NCBI RefSeq assembly: GCF_003202285.1
Contig: NZ_MASW01000006.1
Span: 496,001-560,000, forward strand
Reading direction: 5' to 3'
From: Prauserella muralis
Lineage (GTDB): Bacteria; Actinomycetota; Actinomycetes; Mycobacteriales; Pseudonocardiaceae
DNA length: 64,000 bases
The number at the start of each line of letters is the position of its first letter. Positions within the stretch are counted from its first letter, which is position 1. Positions 1 to 8,522 of this stretch are shown here, in pieces. A model generated the notes under the pieces. That model was not told where the DNA came from, ran no database searches, and saw only the letters and a program-made list of their open reading frames with translations. Position numbers and translations under genes: made by a program.

Positions 1-584
1 AGCAGCCCCCGCAGCTGACTGCGCCCGCGGTGCAGCCGGGACATCACCGTGCCGATCGGGGTCTCCATGATCTCTGCGATTTCCTTGTACGCGAAGCCCT
101 CGACGTCGGCCAGGTACACCGCGAGCCGGAACTCCTCGGGCAGCTGCTGCAGGGCGGCCTTCACGTCCGCGTCCGGCAGGTTGTCCATCGCCTCGACCTC
201 GGCCGAGCGCAGCCCGCTCGAGGTGTGGCTCTCGGCCTGCGCGATCTGCCAGTCGGTGATCTCCTCCGTCGGCTGCTGGAGGGGCTGGCGCTGCCGCTTG
301 CGGTAGCCGTTGATGTAGGTGTTGGTCAGGATGCGATACATCCAGGCCTTGAGGTTGGTGCCCTTCTTGAAGGACGAGAACGCCGCATAGGCCTTCAGGT
401 ACGTCTCCTGGACCAGGTCTTCGGCGTCGGCAGGGTTACGGGTCATGCGCAACGCGGCCGAGTAGAGCTGGTCCAGCAGGGGCATCGCGTCGCGCTCGAA
501 GCGCTCGACGAGCTCCTGTTCCCGCTCCGGCTCGGCCCCGGCTGGCGTGGCCTCGGGCTCCGCGGAGTTCTGCGTGCTCGGCAA
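1..584 (-). CDS. sigH: ECF sigma factor SigH/SigR (3' end beyond window)
   Basis: RNA polymerase sigma factor of the SigH/SigR thiol-oxidative-stress type, which directs polymerase to thioredoxin, mycothiol and proteolysis genes and is normally held by a zinc anti-sigma factor encoded downstream (outside the window). The frame shows region 2 ([19 protein letters not shown], then [16 protein letters not shown]) and region 4 ([19 protein letters not shown], then [20 protein letters not shown]). It runs off the left edge. I chose the TTG at 584 because GGAAAGGAACGG lies just upstream; an in-frame TTG at 626 would add 14 residues, reminiscent of the longer SigR isoform described in Streptomyces. 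A SigR-type promoter lies upstream, so autoregulation is likely. The family call is firm; the exact start is less so. Confidence 0.93.
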   Translation of the reverse strand, partial: MPSTQNSAEPEATPAGAEPEREQELVERFERDAMPLLDQLYSAALRMTRNPADAEDLVQETYLKAYAAFSSFKKGTNLKAWMYRILTNTYINGYRKRQRQPLQQPTEEITDWQIAQAESHTSSGLRSAEVEAMDNLPDADVKAALQQLPEEFRLAVYLADVEGFAYKEIAEIMETPIGTVMSRLHRGRSQLRGL

Positions 585-680
585 ACCGTTCCTTTCCGTA
601 GCCGACTGCGCATATGTCGCTGTCAAGGATACGCGGGAACGGCTTCGGGGTCTGGTCAGTGTGGTCGGCACGTCGGGTGC

Positions 681-706
681 AACGCACACGGCGAGGACCT
701 CATTCC
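681..706 (-). promoter_or_regulatory. SigR/SigH-type autoregulatory promoter of sigH
   Basis: On the minus strand GGAAT (706-702) and GTT (683-681) are separated by exactly 18 bases, matching the Streptomyces SigR consensus GGAAT-N18-GTT. It sits about 100 bases upstream of the sigH start, where an autoregulated promoter of this sigma class is expected. The match is seen; its function is inferred. Confidence 0.6.
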
Positions 707-737
707 GGTGGCGCGGCGCCTCGCTAGCATCACCGGC

Positions 738-1214
738 GTGGCTGGCAAAGGCACTCCCGCGACGGCGTTGCTCACCAGGAACAAGGTCGAGCACACGCTG
801 CACACGTACGAGCACGATCCGCGGCACGAGTCGTACGGGCTGGAGGCCGCCGAGGCGCTGGGCGTGGAGCCGGAGCGGGTGTTCAAGACCCTCGTCGCCG
901 AGGTGGACGGCAAGCTGACCGTCGGCGTGGTGCCGGTCACCGGCCAGCTGGACCTCAAGGCGCTCGCCGCGGCGGCAGGCGGGAAGAAGGCGAAGCTGGC
1001 CGACACGGCGGCCGCGCAGCGCGCCACCGGCTACGTGCTGGGCGGCATCTCCCCGCTCGGGCAGCGCAGCAGGCTGCCACTGGTGCTGGACGTCTCGGCG
1101 GAGGACTTCGGCACGATCCTGTGCTCGGGCGGCAGGCGGGGACTGGAGATCGAGCTGGCTCCCGCCGACCTGGTGCGCCTCACCGGCGCGATCGTGGCCC
1201 CCATCGCGGGCTGA
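738..1214 (+). CDS. ybaK: YbaK/EbsC-family aminoacyl-tRNA deacylase
   Basis: A 158-residue YbaK/EbsC domain protein. YbaK-type enzymes hydrolyse misacylated tRNAs (classically Cys-tRNAPro) in trans to keep translation accurate. The frame shows the family pattern: N-terminal [20 protein letters not shown], then [18 protein letters not shown], a Gly/Lys segment ([12 protein letters not shown]) and [12 protein letters not shown], with [10 protein letters not shown] near the end. The GTG at 738 gives the usual [13 protein letters not shown] start and usual length. It is divergent from sigH and convergent with the hydrolase gene downstream, from which it is separated by 9 bases. The substrate cannot be read from the sequence. 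Confidence 0.9.
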   Translation: MAGKGTPATALLTRNKVEHTLHTYEHDPRHESYGLEAAEALGVEPERVFKTLVAEVDGKLTVGVVPVTGQLDLKALAAAAGGKKAKLADTAAAQRATGYVLGGISPLGQRSRLPLVLDVSAEDFGTILCSGGRRGLEIELAPADLVRLTGAIVAPIAG

Positions 1215-1223
1215 GGCCTCCTC

Positions 1224-1838
1224 CTAGCTCGCGAGCGGCCGGAGCACGCGGCCCAGCCACTCGGCCACCGCGCGGGACAGGCCGTCGGGGTCGGCCTTGA
1301 GGCTGTGGTCGCCGGGCAGCACCACCACCTCGTGGTGCGGGCCGGCCTCCGGGTTGCCGAACGGGTCGCGCTCGCCCTGCACGACCAGCGTCGGCACCTC
1401 GACCGCGTCGAGTTCGGGCTGGCGGGTCTTCTCCGGCTTGCCGGGCGGGTGCACGGGAAAGGCCAGGCACAGCACGGCCGCCGCCTGGCCCTCCGCAGCG
1501 GTCCGGCACGCCACGCGGGCGCCTGACGAGCGCCCGCCGAACACCAGCGGCAGGCCGTCGAACCAGGTCCCGGCCAGCTCCTCGGCGACCGCGAGCCACG
1601 CCGTGTCGAGCTGCTTGGCCGGAGCGGGCGCGCGCCTGCCCGCCACCCGGTACGGCTGCTCGACCAGTGCCACGTGCACGCCCGCCGCCTGTGCCGAGCG
1701 GGTGGCGGTCACCAGGTCGGGCGCCTCGATCCCGCCGCCCGCGCCGTGGCCGAGCAGCAGCGCGGCCGAGCCCTCCTCGGCGCAGTGCAGCTCGGCCCTG
1801 GCCGGGCCGTGCGGGGTGTCGATCTCCTTGCGGGTCAT
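1224..1838 (-). CDS. Small alpha/beta hydrolase (dienelactone hydrolase/KANL3-TEX30 type)
   Basis: A 204-residue alpha/beta hydrolase. LLLGHGAGGGIEAPDL is the oxyanion-loop strand, and GRSSGARVACRT supplies the nucleophile elbow G-R-S-S-G. VVQGERDPFGNPE holds the acidic residue and VLPGDHSLK the likely catalytic His, so the triad looks complete. The length and the HGAGGG motif fit the KANL3/TEX30-like group of small bacterial hydrolases of unknown substrate. The ATG at 1838 overlaps the stop of the SRAP gene by 4 bases (ATGA), so the two genes are probably translated from one mRNA. A dienelactone hydrolase function would be a guess. Confidence 0.85.
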   Translation of the reverse strand: MTRKEIDTPHGPARAELHCAEEGSAALLLGHGAGGGIEAPDLVTATRSAQAAGVHVALVEQPYRVAGRRAPAPAKQLDTAWLAVAEELAGTWFDGLPLVFGGRSSGARVACRTAAEGQAAAVLCLAFPVHPPGKPEKTRQPELDAVEVPTLVVQGERDPFGNPEAGPHHEVVVLPGDHSLKADPDGLSRAVAEWLGRVLRPLAS

Positions 1839-2623
1839 CGGCCCGGCACGTCGAACAGCGCACCGTCGAGGTCGGTGGCCGGGGTCTCGACCCGTTCGAG
1901 GAGCTCGGGGCCGTTGTTGCGGACGTTGTTGACCTTCGTGGACACGGGCCGCAGCTCCAGGCTGTCGGCCCACTCCAGGCCCGGTGGCTCGAGCAGTCCG
2001 GTGGCGTCGGTGCGGTCGGGGTCGAGCCAGTCGTGCCACCGCTCGCGCGGCATCACCAGCGGCATCCGGTCGTGGATGCCGGCGAGCTGGCCGACCGCGT
2101 CGGTGGTGATGATCGAGCAGGTGACCAGCGGCGGCGCGTCGGCGTCGGCCTTCGGGTCACGCCAGGTCTCCCAGATGCCGGCGAAGGCCAGCGACGAACC
2201 GTCGCGGCTGGTCATGAAGAACGGCTCCTTGGGGGCCTTCTTGTCCGCGCCCTCGGCGACGCGCCACTCGTACCAGCCGTCGGCGGGCACCAGGCAGCGG
2301 CGCCGGGTCAGCGCCTTGCGGAAGGCGGGCTTCTCGGTGGCCGTCTCCGCCCTGGTGTTGATCATGCGGTTGCCGATGGCCGGGTCCTTGGCCCAGAACG
2401 GCACGAGCCCCCAGCGCATGACCCGCAGGGCGCGCACGGCCGGTTCCGACTCCAGGACCCTGCCCTCCTCGTCCCGCGGATGGCGCTCCACCACCGTCAC
2501 GATGTTCTTCGTCGGCGCGACGTTGTAGTTCTCCGACGGCGCCTGGCCCTCGGTGCCGTCCGCCGCGTCGAACTCCTTCATCAACGTGGCCGGGTCCTTC
2601 GTCGCGGCGTAACGGCCGCACAT
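1835..2623 (-). CDS. SOS response-associated peptidase (SRAP/HMCES/YedK family)
   Basis: A 262-residue SRAP protein. These proteins form a stable DNA-protein crosslink with abasic sites in single-stranded DNA through the N-terminal Cys exposed after Met removal. The sequence begins MCGRYA, with the catalytic Cys2. The other family marks follow: NYNVAPT, RWGLVPFWAKD, INTRAETATEKPAFRKAL, RRCLVPADGWYEWR and the late His block IHDRMPLVM. All key residues are present. It is first in a two-gene unit with the hydrolase. In M. tuberculosis the homologue (Rv3226c) lies beside aroA and rsgA; here rsgA follows directly and aroA is absent. Confidence 0.93.
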   Translation of the reverse strand: MCGRYAATKDPATLMKEFDAADGTEGQAPSENYNVAPTKNIVTVVERHPRDEEGRVLESEPAVRALRVMRWGLVPFWAKDPAIGNRMINTRAETATEKPAFRKALTRRRCLVPADGWYEWRVAEGADKKAPKEPFFMTSRDGSSLAFAGIWETWRDPKADADAPPLVTCSIITTDAVGQLAGIHDRMPLVMPRERWHDWLDPDRTDATGLLEPPGLEWADSLELRPVSTKVNNVRNNGPELLERVETPATDLDGALFDVPGR

Positions 2624-2778
2624 GGCATCCCGCTCCTTGCTCTCGGTGGCGTTGTCCGTGACGTCGCCGGTGTCGCCGATGTCCCCCGAGCGTCATCGTG
2701 GCACGGTTGCCGGGCCGTGGCGAGCACGATGGGGGATCATCGGTGCCAACGACACCACTATCAGGAGGGTGTGACGGT

Positions 2779-3783
2779 TTGGCCCGTAGCGACTGGCGCA
2801 AGCTCGACGAGAGCGACGTCCGGGTGCGCCCCGGCAAGGGAACCCGGCCCCGCAGCAAGCGCCGCCCTGCCCATGCCGACGCCGCCCCCGCGATGGTGAC
2901 CGCGGTCGACAGGGGCCGCTGGACGTGCGCGCTGGACGGCGATCCCGGCCACGTCGTGACGGCGATGCGGGCACGCGAGCTCGGCCGGACGCCGGTGGTG
3001 GTGGGCGACCGCGTGGGCCTCGTCGGCGACGTCAGCGGCAAGCCGGACACGCTGGCCAGGATCGTGCGGGTCGAGGAACGCGCCAGTGTCCTGCGCAGGA
3101 CGGCCGACGACACCGACCCGTACGAGCGGGTGGTGGTCGCCAACGCCGAGCAGCTGCTCATCGTCGCCTCGCTGGCCGACCCGCCGCCGCGTACCGGGTT
3201 CATCGACCGTTGCCTCGTCGCCTGCTACACCGGCGGGCTGGAGCCGGTGCTGTGCCTGACCAAGGCCGACCTCGCCGCCCCGGACGAACTGCTCGCCTCC
3301 TACGCCGACCTGGACGTGCCCGCCGTCGTCACCCGCCACGACGAGGAGCCCCACGGGTTGCCGGACCGGCTGCGCGGGCGGGTGTCCGCGCTCGTCGGGC
3401 ACTCCGGGGTGGGCAAGTCCACCCTGGTGAACCGGCTGCTGCCGGACGCGGGCCTCGCCACGGGGGAGGTGAGTGCCGTCGGCAAGGGCAGGCACACGTC
3501 GGTGTCCGCGGTGGCGCTGCCGCTGCCCGGCGGCGGCTGGGTGATCGACACGCCGGGGGTGCGCTCGTTCGGGCTGGCGCACGTCACCGCCGACGACATC
3601 GTGGCCGCGTTCGGCGAGTTCGCCGAGGCCGCCGAGGAGTGTCCCTCCGGCTGCGGGCACCTGGGTCCGCCCGAGGACCCCGACTGCGCCCTCGACGACG
3701 TCGTGGCGTCCGGGCAGGCCCGGCCCGGCAGGCTCGAGTCGCTGCGCAGGCTGCTGGCCTCCCGCGCCGGAATCGAACCGTAA
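2779..3783 (+). CDS. rsgA: Ribosome small-subunit GTPase RsgA
   Basis: RsgA is a circularly permuted GTPase that assists late maturation of the 30S subunit. An N-terminal basic stretch and OB fold come first. The permuted G domain follows, with G4 TKAD at about 161-164, G1 GHSGVGKST at 207-215 and G3 DTPG near 255. The C-terminal zinc finger is C288-x3-C292-x-H294-x8-C303. I chose the TTG at 2779, giving MARSDWRKLDESDVRVRPG, the typical actinobacterial N-terminus, with AGGAGG about 10 bases upstream. All motifs are intact at 334 residues. It is divergent from the SRAP gene. Confidence 0.95.
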   Translation: MARSDWRKLDESDVRVRPGKGTRPRSKRRPAHADAAPAMVTAVDRGRWTCALDGDPGHVVTAMRARELGRTPVVVGDRVGLVGDVSGKPDTLARIVRVEERASVLRRTADDTDPYERVVVANAEQLLIVASLADPPPRTGFIDRCLVACYTGGLEPVLCLTKADLAAPDELLASYADLDVPAVVTRHDEEPHGLPDRLRGRVSALVGHSGVGKSTLVNRLLPDAGLATGEVSAVGKGRHTSVSAVALPLPGGGWVIDTPGVRSFGLAHVTADDIVAAFGEFAEAAEECPSGCGHLGPPEDPDCALDDVVASGQARPGRLESLRRLLASRAGIEP

Positions 3784-3969
3784 CCCCTGAACGGACCGGG
3801 GACGCCGGTGACGATCGAGGCGCCGCCTGCCCACCAGGTCAGTGACGCCCCCGCGGGCAACTGACGCCGGGAACCCGGCGGAACCGAAGCGCCCGGACGA
3901 CGTCGAAGGAGAGACACGAGAGTAGATTGGTCGCTCGCAGGGCGAGGGGATCGAACGAAGGGGAGACAC
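3784..3969. other. Intergenic region upstream of the lipoprotein gene
   Basis: Holds no credible gene. It must contain the promoter of the downstream lipoprotein gene and ends in its ribosome binding site. I see no convincing -10/-35 pair or operator. Confidence 0.4.
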
Positions 3970-4830
3970 ATGGGCAAGCGGATGTTCGCGGTGGCGGGAG
4001 GAGCCGCCGCGATCGCGCTGGCACTGACCGGCTGTTCCCAGACCACGGGCGGCACCGCCAGCCCGGTCTTCGAGGACACGGCGAGCCTGGTCCGCGCGGC
4101 GGAGCAGAGCACGCAGGAGATCAAGTCCGCGAAGTACACGATGACCATGGACATGGGCATGTTCTCCATGTCCGGGAAGGGCCAGGGCAGCTTCGACCCC
4201 GAGAACCCCTCCATGGCCATGACCACCGACATGGACATGAGCTCGCTCGGCGCGGGCAAGATGAGCTTCGAGATGCGGATGGTCGACCGGACCGTCTACC
4301 TGAAGATGCCGGACAACATGCCCGCGGGCAGCGGGATGTCCACGGACAAGCCCTGGGTCAAGATGTCGCTGGAGGACATGGGCCAGATGGGCAGCCTCAA
4401 CGTGGACCAGATGCTGGCCCAGAGCGACCCGACCAAGACGCTGGAGCTGCTGTCGCAGTCCGGCGAGATCGTCGACACCCAGCCCGGACAGGAGGTCGAC
4501 GGGCAGCAGGCCACCAAGTACACGATCAACGTCGACTTCGCGAAGCTGGCCAAGCAGTACGGCATGGACCAGCAGATGGGCCAGCTCACCCAGGGCGGCC
4601 TGGACCTGGGCACGATCCCGGTCTCGGTGTGGATCGACGAGCGCAACCTGCCGCTGCGCTACGACATGGACATGAGCGCCGCGATGAAGAAGGCCGTCGA
4701 GCAGAGCGGCCAGCAGGTGCCGCAGGGCATGCTCGACAAGGTGGTCATGAGCATGAAGTACTACGACTGGGGCGAGCCGGTGACCGTCGAGGCACCGCCC
4801 GCCGACCAGGTCGGTGAGCTGCCCAACTAG
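3970..4830 (+). CDS. Methionine-rich LppX/LprG-like lipoprotein
   Basis: A secreted lipoprotein of 286 residues. The signal sequence ends in the lipobox ALTGC, with Cys22 as lipidation site. The mature part resembles the LppX/LprAFG (LolA-like) family, whose members carry lipids or lipoglycans across the actinobacterial envelope, with patterns such as IKSAKYTMTMDMG and LPLRYDMDMS. Methionine is strikingly frequent (for example MTMDMGMFSMSG and MAMTTDMDMSS). The ATG follows AAGGGGAGACAC. It stands alone, 186 bases after rsgA, and ends at a strong hairpin shared with pruA. No cargo can be named. Confidence 0.8.
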   Translation: MGKRMFAVAGGAAAIALALTGCSQTTGGTASPVFEDTASLVRAAEQSTQEIKSAKYTMTMDMGMFSMSGKGQGSFDPENPSMAMTTDMDMSSLGAGKMSFEMRMVDRTVYLKMPDNMPAGSGMSTDKPWVKMSLEDMGQMGSLNVDQMLAQSDPTKTLELLSQSGEIVDTQPGQEVDGQQATKYTINVDFAKLAKQYGMDQQMGQLTQGGLDLGTIPVSVWIDERNLPLRYDMDMSAAMKKAVEQSGQQVPQGMLDKVVMSMKYYDWGEPVTVEAPPADQVGELPN

Positions 4831-4845
4831 GGCGGAAACGGACGG

Positions 4846-4886
4846 CGAAGGGCCCCGGGGACGGCGAACCGCCCCGGGGCCCTTCG
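4846..4886. terminator. Bidirectional hairpin terminator
   Basis: Perfect 15-bp inverted repeat (4846-4860 with 4872-4886, sequence CGAAGGGCCCCGGGG) around an 11-base loop. It lies between the convergent lipoprotein and pruA genes, 15 and 7 bases from their stop codons. Confidence 0.85.
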
Positions 4887-4893
4887 TGTCTCG

Positions 4894-6522
4894 TCAGCCC
4901 ATGTGCGGGTAGGTGATGTCGGTCGGCGCGTCGAAGGTCTCCTTGATGGAGCGCGGGCTCGCCCACCGCAGCAGGTTGAACATCGACCCCGCCTTGTCGT
5001 TGGTACCCGACGCCCGCGATCCTCCGAACGGCTGCTGGCCCACGATGGAGCCCGTCGGCTTGTCGTTGACGTAGAAGTTGCCCGCCGTGAACCGCAGGGC
5101 GCGGTGCGCCTGCTGCACGGCGGCGCGGTCGTCGGCGAACACGGCGCCGGTCAGCGCGTACGGGGCGGAGCTGTCCACCAGCTCCAGGATCCGCTCGTAG
5201 TCACCGTCCGGGTACACGTGCACGGCGAGGATCGGCCCGAAGTACTCGGTGGAGAACACCTCGTGGCCCGGATCGTCGGACACCAGGACGGTCGGCTCGA
5301 CGAAGTAGCCGATCTGGTCGTCACAGTTGCCGCCTACCAGCAGTTCCAGCGCCGGATCGGCGTCCACACCGGACAGCAGTGCCTTGTGCTTGGCGAACGC
5401 GCGGGCGTTGATGACCGCGCCGCCGAACAGGGAGAAGTCGGTAATGTCGCCGTACTTGACGGTCCTGGTGACGTCGGCGAGGCGCTCGCGCAGGCCGCCC
5501 TCCCACAGCGAGCGCGGGAGGTAGGCACGCGACGCGGCCGAGCACTTCTGCCCCTGGTACTCGAACGCGCCTCGCACCAGCGCGGTGACCAGCTTGTCGG
5601 GATCGGCCGAGCTGTGCGCGACCACGAAGTCCTTGCCACCGGTCTCGCCCACGATGCGCGGGTAGGAGGCATAGCTGTCGAGGTGCTCGGCGATCGTGCG
5701 CCAGAGCAGCTTGAACGTGCCCGTGGAGCCGGTGAAGTGCAGGCCGCCGAAGCCGGGGTCGGCCAGCGCGACCTCGCTGACGGCCTTGCCGTCGCCGGTG
5801 ACCATGTTGATCACGCCCGGCGGCAGGCCCGCCTCCTCGAACACCTGCATCGTGTAGTGCGCGGCCAGCTGCTGCGACGGCGTCGGCTTCCACACCACCG
5901 TGTTGCCCATCAGCGCGGGCGAGCTGGGCAGGTTGCCCGCGATGGCGGTGAAGTTGAACGGCGTGATGGCCACGACGAAGCCGTCCAGGGGCCGGTACTC
6001 CATGCGGTTCCACGCGCCGGGCACCGAGTTCGGCTGCTCGGCGAGGATGCGCCGCGCGTAGTGCACGTTGAACCGCAGGAAGTCGATCAGCTCGCAGGCC
6101 GCGTCGATCTCGGCCTGCTGCACCGACTTCGACTGGCCCAGCATGGTGGCCGCGTTGATGGTGTCCCGGTAGGGGCCCGCGAGCAGGTCGGCCGCCCTGA
6201 GGAACACGGCGGCGCGCTCGTCGAAGGGCAGCTCCGCCCACTCGCGGGAGGCCGCCTTCGCGGCGCTCACCGCCTCGCCGACGTCCTCGGCGGTGGCCTG
6301 CGCGCACACGCCCAGCACGTGGCCGTGGTCGTGGGGCTGCACGACGTCGAACGGCTCACCGCCCGCGAGCCTGCGCCGCCCGCCGATGGTCTGGGTCAGC
6401 TCGTGTTTGTCGGCCTCCAGCTCGGCCAGCCTGCGTTGCAGCGAGGCCCGCTCGGCGCTGTCCGGCGCGTAGCCGCGGACAGGCTCGTTCACCGGTACCG
6501 GAACGGATGTCACAGCGTCCAT
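4894..6522 (-). CDS. pruA: L-glutamate gamma-semialdehyde (P5C) dehydrogenase
   Basis: Delta-1-pyrroline-5-carboxylate dehydrogenase of 542 residues, which oxidises glutamate semialdehyde to glutamate with NAD+ in proline catabolism. It has the stand-alone PruA architecture: an N-terminal oligomerisation segment, GRRRLAGGEPFDVVQPHDH, the aldehyde-dehydrogenase core, general base Glu in VGETGGKDF (about E293) and catalytic Cys in GQKCSAASR (about C327). FFVEPTVLV and QQPFGGSRASGTNDKAG close the domain. Proline dehydrogenase (putA/prodH) is often adjacent but is not here. The gene starts 49 bases after a DUF6912-like gene on the same strand and may be cotranscribed with it. Confidence 0.95.
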   Translation of the reverse strand: MDAVTSVPVPVNEPVRGYAPDSAERASLQRRLAELEADKHELTQTIGGRRRLAGGEPFDVVQPHDHGHVLGVCAQATAEDVGEAVSAAKAASREWAELPFDERAAVFLRAADLLAGPYRDTINAATMLGQSKSVQQAEIDAACELIDFLRFNVHYARRILAEQPNSVPGAWNRMEYRPLDGFVVAITPFNFTAIAGNLPSSPALMGNTVVWKPTPSQQLAAHYTMQVFEEAGLPPGVINMVTGDGKAVSEVALADPGFGGLHFTGSTGTFKLLWRTIAEHLDSYASYPRIVGETGGKDFVVAHSSADPDKLVTALVRGAFEYQGQKCSAASRAYLPRSLWEGGLRERLADVTRTVKYGDITDFSLFGGAVINARAFAKHKALLSGVDADPALELLVGGNCDDQIGYFVEPTVLVSDDPGHEVFSTEYFGPILAVHVYPDGDYERILELVDSSAPYALTGAVFADDRAAVQQAHRALRFTAGNFYVNDKPTGSIVGQQPFGGSRASGTNDKAGSMFNLLRWASPRSIKETFDAPTDITYPHMG

Positions 6523-6571
6523 GGTGTTGTCTCGCCTCCCGATCCTCTGCCTTGTGGGCAGGCCCCCATGG

Positions 6572-7084
6572 TTACATGAGTTCGAGGAGGAAGGGCAGCT
6601 CCTGCGGCGCGTACCAGGCGAGTTCGTGGTCCTCGACGTCGCCGAGGGTGAACTCGGCGTCGGGATCTCCGAGATCGGCCGCGTCGATCACCGCGGCCGC
6701 GGCCAGGACGGCGGGCTCGGCCTCGGCGGCGTCGACATGCACGGCCGCGACCTCGTCGAGCCGCACCGGCCCCGAGAGTCGCACCACCGCGTGGTCCAGG
6801 TCGGGCCGCAGCGTGGCGTGCTCGACGTCGGCCGAGATCACGACCCGCCTCGGCGGCTCCTTCGTGTCGGAGGCACCGGGCTCCTGCGAGGAGGCCAGCA
6901 GACGCAGCGAGGCGCGCGCCGCGTCCAGCAGAGCCGCGTACTCCAGCTCCTCGGTGGAGCCGCTGACGTAGGACTCGCGCAGCGCGGGCGTGAGCGCGAA
7001 CCCGGTGCCGCTCAGCGGCATCAGCTCCCCGTCGGAGACCAGCTGTCGCAGCATGCCGATCGTGGCAGGCAGGTAAACCCTCAC
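6572..7084 (-). CDS. DUF6912-like conserved actinobacterial protein
   Basis: A 170-residue acidic cytoplasmic protein without catalytic motifs that I can identify. The pattern MRVYLPATIGMLRQLV at the start and DVEDHELAWYAPQELPFLLE at the end is typical of a small conserved actinobacterial family that I recall as DUF6912; its function is unknown. The GTG at 7084 overlaps the stop of the WS/DGAT gene by 4 bases (GTGA), so translation is probably coupled to that gene. A role alongside the acyltransferase is only suggested by that coupling. Confidence 0.7.
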   Translation of the reverse strand: MRVYLPATIGMLRQLVSDGELMPLSGTGFALTPALRESYVSGSTEELEYAALLDAARASLRLLASSQEPGASDTKEPPRRVVISADVEHATLRPDLDHAVVRLSGPVRLDEVAAVHVDAAEAEPAVLAAAAVIDAADLGDPDAEFTLGDVEDHELAWYAPQELPFLLELM

Positions 7085-8487
7085 CAGTTCGTCCCCTTCA
7101 GTTCCTCCAGCGCTTCCTCGATCATCGCCGCGAGGGCGCCGACGTCGTGCAACGCCTTGCGGTCACCATTTAGTCCGAAATAGACGCTTCCGTCATAGGA
7201 GGTCACACCGATGGCCAGCGCCTGGTCGCGCACCAGCGGCATCACCGGGTAGATCGCCGACATCCTCGCCGAGCACGCGTAGAGCGGGCGCTGCGGCCCC
7301 GGCGAGTTGGCGACCAGCACGTTGAAGATCCGTCCCGAGAACGAGCTCGCCGCGCGGGCGGCGAGCGAGTGCATGGTGGCGGGCGCGAACCCGCCCACCT
7401 TCAGCATGGCGCGCGCCGCCACCGAACGCTCGCCGCCCAGGTACTCGGCCATGGTGTGAGCGATGTGCTGCAGCCGCACCACCGGGTCCGGCTCCCCCAC
7501 CGGCAGGTCCACCAGATACGGCTTCACCTGGTTGTTCACCAGCCCGGCCGGGGAGAACTCGGCCGTGTCGGGGTCGAGCACCGCCAGCGGAACCAGCGCC
7601 CGCACGGCCGCGGACGGGCCGGGATGGTGCCCGCGCGAGGAGAGCCACTCGCGCAGCGCGCCGGTGAGCACCGCGAACACGACGTCGTTGACCGTGCACT
7701 CGTGCCGGGTCCTGAGCTTGCGGTAGCCGTCGAGCCCCGTCCGCAGGCCCGCGAAGACCCGCCCGCCCGAGACGTGCGCGTTGAGCGGGCCGGACGGCGC
7801 CGGCCGCAGCACGGTGCGCACCGCCGACGCGACACCACCGACGGCGTCGGCCGCCTTCTCCGCCGTGGCCACCACGTCCCTGGCGGCCGAGCGGGCGTTC
7901 TCCACCAGCTCGCCGGGGCGCTGCACGGCCTCGCCGACCGCGTCGAGCACCAGCTGGGCACGGCTGGGCGGCGTGCGAGGCGTCCAGGTGTCCTCGGCTG
8001 GCTCGGACCCGCCCGGCATGGTGTCCAGGATGAGCTGCCCGAGGTCGACGGTGCCCACGCCGTCGACAAGGGCCTGGTGGGTCTTCGTGACCAGGGCGAC
8101 GCGGTCGCCCTCCAGACCTTCGACGAAGTAGATCTCCCACAGCGGCCGCTCCCGGTCGAGCGGCCGGGCCATCAGGCGGGCGACCAGGTCGAACAGCTGC
8201 TCGTCACTGCCCGGCCTCGGCAGCGCGGAGCGGCGCACGTGGTAGTTCAGGTCGAAGTCGACGTCGTCGGCCCACACCGGCCTCGCCAGGTGGCCCGGAA
8301 CCGGCAGCACGCGCTGGCGGTAGCGCGGCAGGTAGCCGAGCCGGTGGCCCACGAGGGCGAGCACGCTGTCGTAGTCGATGCCGCCGCGGGGCCGGTCGAA
8401 GATCGCCACACCGCCCACGTGCAGGGGCGTGGCGGGCTGCTCCACGTAGAGGAACGACGTGTCGAGCGCCGAGAGACGGTCGGCCAT
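7081..8487 (-). CDS. WS/DGAT-family O-acyltransferase (motif HQxxxDG)
   Basis: A 468-residue protein of the wax ester synthase/diacylglycerol acyltransferase family, which makes triacylglycerol or wax esters at the membrane in mycobacteria and relatives. Family marks are LSALDTSFLYVE at the start, PLWEIYFVEGL, the active-site region KTHQALVDGVGTVD, NDVVFAVLTGALREWL and LVANSPGPQ with FGLNGDRKAL near the end. The canonical HHxxxDG is changed: residues 137-143 read H-Q-A-L-V-D-G, so the second His, normally the general base, is Gln. It may therefore be inactive on acyl-CoA or use another mechanism. It is divergent from the rRNA methyltransferase gene across 35 bases. Confidence 0.88.
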   Translation of the reverse strand: MADRLSALDTSFLYVEQPATPLHVGGVAIFDRPRGGIDYDSVLALVGHRLGYLPRYRQRVLPVPGHLARPVWADDVDFDLNYHVRRSALPRPGSDEQLFDLVARLMARPLDRERPLWEIYFVEGLEGDRVALVTKTHQALVDGVGTVDLGQLILDTMPGGSEPAEDTWTPRTPPSRAQLVLDAVGEAVQRPGELVENARSAARDVVATAEKAADAVGGVASAVRTVLRPAPSGPLNAHVSGGRVFAGLRTGLDGYRKLRTRHECTVNDVVFAVLTGALREWLSSRGHHPGPSAAVRALVPLAVLDPDTAEFSPAGLVNNQVKPYLVDLPVGEPDPVVRLQHIAHTMAEYLGGERSVAARAMLKVGGFAPATMHSLAARAASSFSGRIFNVLVANSPGPQRPLYACSARMSAIYPVMPLVRDQALAIGVTSYDGSVYFGLNGDRKALHDVGALAAMIEEALEELKGTNW

Positions 8488-8522
8488 GGGGTGATACTGA
8501 CACAGGTGGGAGACTGGCCGCC

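Noticed and set aside
4903..6579. Plus-strand open frame of 558 codons opposite pruA
   Set aside because: Antisense shadow of the PruA frame.
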